Part shown: positions 33,215 through 38,498 of the stretch, one piece after another
Position numbering within the stretch: position 1 is the first letter of the stretch
Layout of the letters: each line of letters opens with the position of its first letter
Assembly: GCA_024405255.1 (NCBI GenBank)
Contig: JAKSOY010000014.1
Coordinates: 1 to 38,498 of the forward strand
Origin: Kiritimatiellia bacterium
Lineage (GTDB): Bacteria > Verrucomicrobiota > Kiritimatiellia > RFP12 > UBA1067
Direction of reading: 5' to 3'
DNA length: 38,498 nucleotides
The notes under the pieces: generated by a model
Told to the model about the DNA's origin: nothing
Databases searched by the model: none
Seen by the model: the letters and a program-made list of their open reading frames with translations, nothing else
Program-made: the position numbers and the translations under genes

Positions 33215-35626
33215 ATGAAAAACAAGTTTCTCTTCAGTTGTACCGTCTGGGCCGCTCTTCTCTTCGCGTCGGGACTCTCCCTGGCGCGCGATCTCTCATC
33301 TCTCTCGTGGAACCTCTCGCGCTACGCCCGAAAGGACGGATCGATCATCACCGTCGACGTGCCGAAGGGACACGAACGCGAAGGCGGCAGCGCGCGCGTC
33401 GAGCTTGACCTGTCCGAATTCAGCGGCAAGTGCTTCACAGCCGAAATCGCCGCCCAAGGCGAGCGGATCACCGAACCGCCCGACCGCTGGAACGGACTCA
33501 AGTTCATGTTCCACTACACGGACGCGAAAACGGGCGAAGGACGGTGGCCGAATACGGCTTCGCGTCTCGGCGATTTCCCGCGGCAGATCATCTTCGTTTC
33601 AGACAACGAGCTGGACCGTCCGCTCGGGAAAGTCCAGCTGACGCTCGGCCTGCAGGACTCGAGCGGAAAAGTCGTCTTCGACCTTTCGACCTTCAAGATC
33701 TACACCACCCCCGACCTCTTTCCGCGCGTCAACAAGAACTACAAGGTCGCCTACCCGCCGCAAGTCGCCAACCTGCCGCCCCAGCGCGGCGTGATGCTGC
33801 CCGGCGGCGACTGCAAGGAGGACGACTTCCGCACGCTCCACGCCTGGGGCGCAACCCTCGCGCGCTACCAGATGATCCGCAATTGGCACAAGCAGAACGA
33901 CAACCAGGACCTCGCGGACTACGACGCCTGGTTGAACGGCAAGCTCGACCACCTCGAACACGTCGTCCTGCCGCTCGCGCGCAAATACGGCATCCGCCTC
34001 GTCATCGATCTCCACGTGGCCCCTGGCGGCCGTCGCGGCAGCGAGATGAACATGTTCTTCGACGCGAAATGGGCGGACCATTTCATCGCCTGCTGGCAGC
34101 GCATCGCCACGCGTTTCAAAGGGCGTCCCGAGATCTACGGCTTCGACCTCATCAACGAACCCAACCAGGAACGGCGTTCCCCGACGGGCCTCGACTACTG
34201 GAACGTACAGCGCCGCGCCGCTGAAGCCGTCCGCGCCATCGACCCCGTCACGCCCATCATCATCGAGTCGAACGGATGGGACTCACCGGCCGCCTTCTCC
34301 TACCTCTCGCCGCTCGCGATGGACAACGTGATCTACCAAGTTCACATGTATCTCCCCTTCGCCTTCACCCATCAGGGCGTACACACAGGGGCCGACGGAT
34401 CCTACACGAAGACCAAATATCCCGATTCCGCCAAAGGCTGGAATCGCGACTACCTCAAGAAACAGCTCGCCCCCGTGCTTGCCTTCCAGAAAAAACACAA
34501 CGCCCGCATCTATGTCGGCGAATTCAGCGCCATCGCCTGGGCCGAAGGCGCCGGAAACTTTCTGGCCGACTGCATCTCCGTCTTCGAGGAATACGGGTGG
34601 GACTGGACCTACCACGCCTTCCGCGAGTGGCAAGGCTGGAGCGTCGAACACGCCGGCGAAAACGCCCGTTCCCTCGTTCCTTCCACCGACAATCCGCGCC
34701 GTCGCGCCCTTTTGAACGGTCTCGCCCGTTCGCGTTCCGACCAGAAGACGACGCTGCTGTTCTACGCGCCTTTTGACGGCTCGCCGAATGCCACACTGGC
34801 GCAAGGCATGAAAACGCCCAGCCGTGCAAAGGGACTCTCCTTTGTCGAAGGACATCGGGGACAGGCCCTCCATCTGGCACCCGGCCGAGATCACGCCCTC
34901 GCCTACTCCGCATTCGAGAATCTCGTCGGAAAACAAGGTTCGCTTCTCTGCTGGATGCGTGCCAAGTGGGCGGATCGCCCGCCGACCGAATGGCGGCACG
35001 TGGCCCTCACCTGGGATGAGAAAGGCGCCAAGGTCTACTTCGACGGGCATCCGGAAACCGCCACCGATGCGCTCGGCGGCAAGCCGCTGCAGCTCACCGA
35101 CATCCTCGCCTTCCCGCCCGATCCCGAGTTCTTCTATGTGGGCGGGGCCAATGGCGAACGTCGGGACGACATCTACCTCGACGATCTGCGCATCTATTCC
35201 GCGCCGATGAGCGCCGCCGAAATCCGCCAGCTCGCACGACGTGAATCCGTCGCCGAAATCGTCCTGCAAAAAGCGGCGCTCTACGCCGACCAGACGACCA
35301 CGCTCGATGTCCGCACGACGAGTCCCGCCAAGCTGGACCTCTCCGAGCTAAAGTACTGCATCCACACGCGCGACGGCAAACCCGTCGTACAATTCCGCCA
35401 GACCGTTTCCCATGATACGGTGAAGCTCCCCGTCAATCTGCCCGCCGGACTCTATGTCCTCCGCGTCACAGACGGCGACTGGTTCTACGGTTGTGCCCCT
35501 TTCATGGTGCGTCCCGCCGGAGAGGCCCCCGCACCCGTCGTCCAGGAAACCAAACCGGCGCGCGGCCTTCAACGCTTCTGGCACGACGTCAAAGCGTTCG
35601 ACTTTGAAAACATGCGTCGCCGCTAG
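33215..35626 (+). CDS. Exported glycoside hydrolase family 5 (cellulase-like) with LamG-like domain
   Basis: 803 aa with a signal peptide (MKNKFLFSCTVWAALLFASG). After an N-terminal beta domain (about 25-165) comes the GH5 TIM barrel (about 185-500): E315 in DLINEPNQE is the acid/base and E436 in IYVGEFSAI the nucleophile, with VIDLHVAPGG and YQVHMYLPFAFTHQG between them. Residues about 510-680 look like a LamG/concanavalin-type sandwich (LLFYAPFDGSPNATL, WRHVALTWDEKGAKVYFDG, DDIYLDDLRIYSAPMSAAEI). A further beta domain ends the protein. It probably cleaves a beta-1,4-glucan or mannan. The only large plus-strand gene in the right half; its TAG stop overlaps that of the convergent FkbH-like gene in the tetramer CTAG. 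Confidence 0.88.
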   Translation: MKNKFLFSCTVWAALLFASGLSLARDLSSLSWNLSRYARKDGSIITVDVPKGHEREGGSARVELDLSEFSGKCFTAEIAAQGERITEPPDRWNGLKFMFHYTDAKTGEGRWPNTASRLGDFPRQIIFVSDNELDRPLGKVQLTLGLQDSSGKVVFDLSTFKIYTTPDLFPRVNKNYKVAYPPQVANLPPQRGVMLPGGDCKEDDFRTLHAWGATLARYQMIRNWHKQNDNQDLADYDAWLNGKLDHLEHVVLPLARKYGIRLVIDLHVAPGGRRGSEMNMFFDAKWADHFIACWQRIATRFKGRPEIYGFDLINEPNQERRSPTGLDYWNVQRRAAEAVRAIDPVTPIIIESNGWDSPAAFSYLSPLAMDNVIYQVHMYLPFAFTHQGVHTGADGSYTKTKYPDSAKGWNRDYLKKQLAPVLAFQKKHNARIYVGEFSAIAWAEGAGNFLADCISVFEEYGWDWTYHAFREWQGWSVEHAGENARSLVPSTDNPRRRALLNGLARSRSDQKTTLLFYAPFDGSPNATLAQGMKTPSRAKGLSFVEGHRGQALHLAPGRDHALAYSAFENLVGKQGSLLCWMRAKWADRPPTEWRHVALTWDEKGAKVYFDGHPETATDALGGKPLQLTDILAFPPDPEFFYVGGANGERRDDIYLDDLRIYSAPMSAAEIRQLARRESVAEIVLQKAALYADQTTTLDVRTTSPAKLDLSELKYCIHTRDGKPVVQFRQTVSHDTVKLPVNLPAGLYVLRVTDGDWFYGCAPFMVRPAGEAPAPVVQETKPARGLQRFWHDVKAFDFENMRRR

Positions 35627-37002
35627 GCGCGCACCACGTGCGTCGGAAGATCGCACGCAGACGCGAGGTCGAACGACGCGAGGAAGGTCCTGAACGGACC
35701 ATTCTTCGCCGTCGGCACGCAGTCGATCGCGGCGAGGGACAGTCCCTCTTCCGCAAGTGCGGCGCGGACCGTATTGAGCGCGAAATGCTCAATGGTGCGT
35801 CCCATCGCTCGACAGCTCATCACGAAGTCCGTGACATGCCGTGTTCCAAGGTCGACGATGACGTAGCAGACAAGTCCCATCTCGCCGAAGGCGTCCTTCA
35901 CGCGAAACACCCAAACGCGCTTGGCGGGATCCTCCACGAGTGCCGCCAGTTCTTCGGCCGTACGCCGAATCGTCGTCGCATTGAACTGGTTCGTCTTCCC
36001 CGCCATTTGCGCGAGTCGCGGCACATCGGTCTGCGTGGCCCGTGCCGGCGTACAGACGAGTTTCAATGAATCCAGATAATCGTCAAGAGTCTCCGCCGCC
36101 GCCGCGAGATTCTTCCGCTTCGCCTCCTCGGCATACATCGTCGCACGCGCACGGTCCTCGGCGGTTTTTCCGAGATCCGCGAAGAACGCCTGCGCCAACC
36201 GACGCAGGAATTGCGCCGGAGACTGAAGATCGGCAGGGAACGGCGGCACGGCCACGGCCGGCAAGCTCGCCGCCATCTGTGCGCGCTCGTAGGGATTGTC
36301 ATCGACAAACACCACCGAATCGACGCCGAGATTCAAGCGCTGACAGGCCACCAGCAGATTGCCCGCCTTCGGCGCCCAGTTCACCTGAACCTCCGCGAAA
36401 TCGTCAAGTTTCAACGGCAGATCCGCACGCGCGAACATCCGCGTGATCGGCGCTTCGGGCGCCGGGGGATCGTTCTTCGAAAGGAGCACCAGGACAACAC
36501 CGCGCGCACGCAATTCGAGAACGCCTTTTTGGAATTCGGCGAAAGGCGCGATCTCATCTGGATCGTCTTCTGAAACGATGCCATCCCAAAGCGTGTTGTC
36601 CGCATCAAGCGCAAGAATCTTCTTGGGGGCTGCGGCAAGTTGGAACTCAAACTCTTCTTCAATCGTTTTGATCGCGCGAAGAGAAAAAGGCATCGCCGCA
36701 AGCTGGCGCATGCGTTCATCCCAAAAGCCCGGCGTTTCAGACGCCAAGAGGGACAAATCGGGGGCCACGATGCGCGAGGCGGGGAACTGGGCACGCAACA
36801 ACGCTTCGGCGTCAAGTCGGTTCCCGCCTTCCAGAATCAAGAGAATCGCTTCTGGCGCGAATGCGTGAAGGCCGCTCGTGGCATCCAACGCCGCCGCCTT
36901 CCAACCGTCAAAACCGGGCACAAGGTAGACCTCGTGTCCTGCGCGCCGAAAATCCTGCGCGAAAAAATCAACCGTGACATTTCCTAGAACGGCAATTCTC
37001 AT
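35623..37002 (-). CDS. FkbH-like HAD-IIIC protein (glyceryl-ACP synthase/phosphatase type)
   Basis: 459 aa. Residues 1-120 form an alpha/beta N-terminal domain. The HAD core has D133-A-D135-N-T137 (motif I), LLSKND with S175 and K176, and FVDDN (D234, D235). The C-terminal acyltransferase-like part shows AQMAGKTNQFNATT (332-344), FGEMGLVCYV and FVMSCRAMGRTIEHFAL, which are FkbH hallmarks. Known FkbH proteins take 1,3-bisphosphoglycerate, remove a phosphate and load the D-glyceryl group on an acyl carrier protein for methoxymalonyl or tetronate units. The adjacent ACP supports this. The ATG at 37002 overlaps the ACP stop as ATGA (a GTG at 37008 is less likely). Last gene of the cassette. Confidence 0.85.
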   Translation of the reverse strand: MRIAVLGNVTVDFFAQDFRRAGHEVYLVPGFDGWKAAALDATSGLHAFAPEAILLILEGGNRLDAEALLRAQFPASRIVAPDLSLLASETPGFWDERMRQLAAMPFSLRAIKTIEEEFEFQLAAAPKKILALDADNTLWDGIVSEDDPDEIAPFAEFQKGVLELRARGVVLVLLSKNDPPAPEAPITRMFARADLPLKLDDFAEVQVNWAPKAGNLLVACQRLNLGVDSVVFVDDNPYERAQMAASLPAVAVPPFPADLQSPAQFLRRLAQAFFADLGKTAEDRARATMYAEEAKRKNLAAAAETLDDYLDSLKLVCTPARATQTDVPRLAQMAGKTNQFNATTIRRTAEELAALVEDPAKRVWVFRVKDAFGEMGLVCYVIVDLGTRHVTDFVMSCRAMGRTIEHFALNTVRAALAEEGLSLAAIDCVPTAKNGPFRTFLASFDLASACDLPTHVVRA

Positions 37003-37232
37003 GGACACACCACATACGGCGTAAAGTCCGCCAGCGTTTTCAGATTGGGGACCATTTCAAGTGGGATGGATGTTCCATAACGGGCTTCCGTTTCCATCAC
37101 CAGGCGCAGATGCATCACGCTATCCCACTCGGGAATCGAACCGAAGGCCGTTTCCGCCGTGAGAGAACCAGACTCGACACCGAAAAGGTCAGCGGCGAAA
37201 AGCAGAAAATCGTCAAAGGCGTTGAATACCAT
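36999..37232 (-). CDS. Acyl carrier protein
   Basis: 77 aa, typical ACP length. The phosphopantetheine attachment serine is S38 in EWDSVMHLRLV, followed by the acidic recognition helix VMETEARYGTSIPLEM and a C-terminal helix (NLKTLADFTPYV). It resembles the stand-alone ACPs that receive glyceryl from FkbH-like enzymes rather than the fatty acid ACP, whose motif is DSLD/DSVE with a more acidic protein. ATG at 37232 with GAAGGAG 9 nt upstream. It is 13 nt after the KASIII gene and overlaps the FkbH-like gene by 4 nt. Confidence 0.9.
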   Translation of the reverse strand: MVFNAFDDFLLFAADLFGVESGSLTAETAFGSIPEWDSVMHLRLVMETEARYGTSIPLEMVPNLKTLADFTPYVVCP

Positions 37233-37245
37233 CGTGAGCGCTCCT

Positions 37246-38247
37246 TCAATCGTTGATCTGGCACGAAGACGGATCTTCGTGCCGGGAGAGAACATCCACT
37301 TCAACAATGCCACGCCGGCATGCAGGCGGCACGACAAGCGACACGGCCGAGGCGGCGAGTCCGGCGCCAAAACCCGCCAGCACGGCCCATCCCTGCTCAA
37401 GAGGCGACGGATGCGCCGCCAGCGTGAGCGGAACCGAACACGAGCCGGGGTTGGCAAAACGCTCGCCGCTTGTCAGCAGTTGCGCCTCAAGCCGCAGCGA
37501 CTTGGCCAGTTGGCGCACCATGTAGAGATTTGCCTGATGCGGCACGAACAACTTCGGGGACGGAACTTCGGCCAGAAAATCCCGAAGGAACTGCACGACC
37601 GGTCCAGCCACAAAACGGAACACGCCAAAGCCGTCCATTCGAATCTTCCCATCCGCGCCGCACCGCAAGACATTCGCGCCAGTACCGTCCGTGTAGAACG
37701 CGAAACAGGCTGGCGAGGCGGCGTCTTTCGGCGCGGAGACAAGCGTCGCCGTCGCGGCATCGCTCATCACCGCAAGAGTCGTCGGGTCGGTCCCATCCAC
37801 ATGCGCACTCTGCACATCGCCGTCAAGCAGCAGCACGCGCTTCCCCGTGGACGCCGCCAGCTGGCCGGCGACCATCAGTCCGTAGGGATAGCCGCCGCAG
37901 GCGAGCTGCAAGTCGAGCGCAGCCACCGAGGGGGACAGACCCAACGCCGCCTGAAGGCGGATCGAAAGGGCCGGGAAACGTTCGGGCGAAGAGAACGTCA
38001 CCACGACGAGACCGCCAATTGACTGCGGATCGACGTCCTTCAGGGCGACACGCGCCGCCGCCAGCATCAGGTCGTAGACGGACCCGCCCGAGGGCATCGC
38101 ACGACGCGTTGCGAATCCAGTCGACTTCACCACAGCGGCCGCCTTGTCCGGGCCCACAAGTTCAGACAGCAAGGCCTGATTGTCGACCGAATTATTCGGT
38201 ACCGCGCCCCAGACGGCGTCCAGAGAAAATGACGGAAGTCTAATCAC
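37246..38247 (-). CDS. 3-oxoacyl-ACP synthase III-like protein (KASIII/FabH family)
   Basis: 333 aa thiolase-fold condensing enzyme. The catalytic triad is visible: C117 in LQLACGGY, H237 in VPHQANLYM and N266 in FANPGSCSVPL. GFGAGLAASAV (292-302) is the C-terminal glycine motif. Unlike housekeeping FabH, it shares an operon with FkbH-like and ACP genes, as do the KASIII-like enzymes of tetronate biosynthesis, which join a glyceryl-ACP unit to an acyl thioester. The GTG start at 38247 overlaps the stop of a 35-codon gene as GTGA. The substrate is unproven. Confidence 0.88.
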   Translation of the reverse strand: MIRLPSFSLDAVWGAVPNNSVDNQALLSELVGPDKAAAVVKSTGFATRRAMPSGGSVYDLMLAAARVALKDVDPQSIGGLVVVTFSSPERFPALSIRLQAALGLSPSVAALDLQLACGGYPYGLMVAGQLAASTGKRVLLLDGDVQSAHVDGTDPTTLAVMSDAATATLVSAPKDAASPACFAFYTDGTGANVLRCGADGKIRMDGFGVFRFVAGPVVQFLRDFLAEVPSPKLFVPHQANLYMVRQLAKSLRLEAQLLTSGERFANPGSCSVPLTLAAHPSPLEQGWAVLAGFGAGLAASAVSLVVPPACRRGIVEVDVLSRHEDPSSCQIND

Positions 38248-38351
38248 CGATCGGTTCCCTTGCCTTGTGGATCATTTCGCTCGACAGCAAACCCCACGAA
38301 CCGCGTCTGAACAACGGGCACGTAATAGTCTTTCTCGAAATTTTTTTTCAT
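38244..38351 (-). CDS. 35-aa leader-like small protein, first gene of the KASIII-ACP-FkbH operon
   Basis: ATG at 38351 follows a purine-rich ribosome site (GGAGAGGG, 8 nt before). The 35-codon frame begins MKKNFEKDYYVPVV and ends DPQGKGTDR, and its TGA overlaps the GTG start of the KASIII gene (GTGA). It lies about 20 nt downstream of an extended -10. I recognise no family. It may be a real small protein or serve only to couple translation of the cassette. Confidence 0.5.
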   Translation of the reverse strand: MKKNFEKDYYVPVVQTRFVGFAVERNDPQGKGTDR

Positions 38352-38373
38352 CTGATTTTCCCTCTCCGCATTC

Positions 38374-38382
38374 ATTATACCA
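38374..38382 (-). promoter_or_regulatory. Extended -10 (TGGTATAAT) of the KASIII-ACP-FkbH cassette
   Basis: Minus strand TATGGTATAAT, 22 nt before the first ATG. Same motif as before the HzsA-like, GH2 and GH5 genes. Shows that the cassette begins inside the window. Confidence 0.65.
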
Positions 38383-38432
38383 TAAAAATGCCTTAGCCGT
38401 ACCAAAAGTTCACCGCGCCTTGTTGTCGGCTA

Positions 38433-38465
38433 TGCGGTAGGGTGCGTTCTCCGAACGCGCCGCAG
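38433..38465 (+). repeat. 33-nt intergenic hairpin element, copy B
   Basis: Same length and flanks as copy A at 28832-28864, with 27 of 33 bases equal. The stem is GGTGCGTTC/GAACGCGCC with loop TCC. One stem change is compensatory (C-G to T-A) and one gives a G.T pair, so structure is kept. The rest of 38383-38498 shows no gene. Confidence 0.75.
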
Positions 38466-38498
38466 AGCTGGGGCAAAGAGAAACAACTGAAAGTGGCC

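Overview
GC-rich bacterial chromosome segment with no phage, insertion sequence, plasmid or CRISPR signatures. The gene content fits an anaerobic, polysaccharide-degrading member of the Verrucomicrobiota/Kiritimatiellota/Lentisphaerota group. The supporting genes are exported GH2 and GH5 hydrolases, an exported protein of the hydrazine-synthase-alpha-like CxxCH type, an exported-type Gfo/Idh/MocA oxidoreductase, and a Re-type citrate synthase with aconitase and isocitrate dehydrogenase. This taxonomic placement is inference; the window has no rRNA or other decisive marker.

Layout. 1-266: two long poly-C runs, then a promoter. 267-2822 (+): exported FAD oxidoreductase and a UmuC-type polymerase. 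2815-3168: a 49-codon gene and two GGGGACAGACCCC palindromes. 3169-7639 (-): translation operon thrS-infC-cysS-tmk; infC starts at an ATC codon and ThrRS lacks its TGS domain. 7725-10936 (-): metallo-hydrolase and GH2 glycosidase, with a promoter placed so that the GH2 mRNA may be leaderless. 11055-11250: tandem repeat array. 11247-14039 (-): a small acidic orphan, a degenerate uracil-DNA-glycosylase-like protein, galE and efp. 14125-14414: terminator, tRNA-Arg(CCG) and a 60-bp tandem repeat. 14419-15144 (-): exported repeat protein. 15245-20311 (-): Re-citrate synthase, GntR regulator, aconitase and isocitrate dehydrogenase, a complete acetyl-CoA/oxaloacetate to 2-oxoglutarate unit with its own promoter and a likely GntR operator. 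20408-28692 (-): cytochrome-like exported protein, Gfo/Idh/MocA oxidoreductase, CorA, Der and ClC. 28875-33052 (-): RND pump and its membrane fusion protein. 33215-35626 (+): exported GH5 with a LamG-like domain. 35623-38351 (-): a compact cassette of a 35-codon gene, KASIII, acyl carrier protein and FkbH-like glyceryl-transferase/phosphatase.

Most interesting points. (1) The KASIII-ACP-FkbH cassette looks like a stand-alone glyceryl-ACP or tetronate-type pathway that begins at its own promoter. (2) The 2-oxoglutarate operon carries an in-operon FCD-type GntR gene and a TTGTATACAA palindrome touching its -10 box. (3) Both glycoside hydrolase genes have TGGTATAAT exactly 6 nt before ATG. (4) A 33-nt hairpin element occurs twice, and its differences preserve pairing. 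(5) The UDG-like protein has lost its Fe-S cysteines and catalytic motif. Genes are tightly packed, with six 4-nt GTGA/ATGA stop-start overlaps. All functions are called from motifs read by eye; no database search was run.
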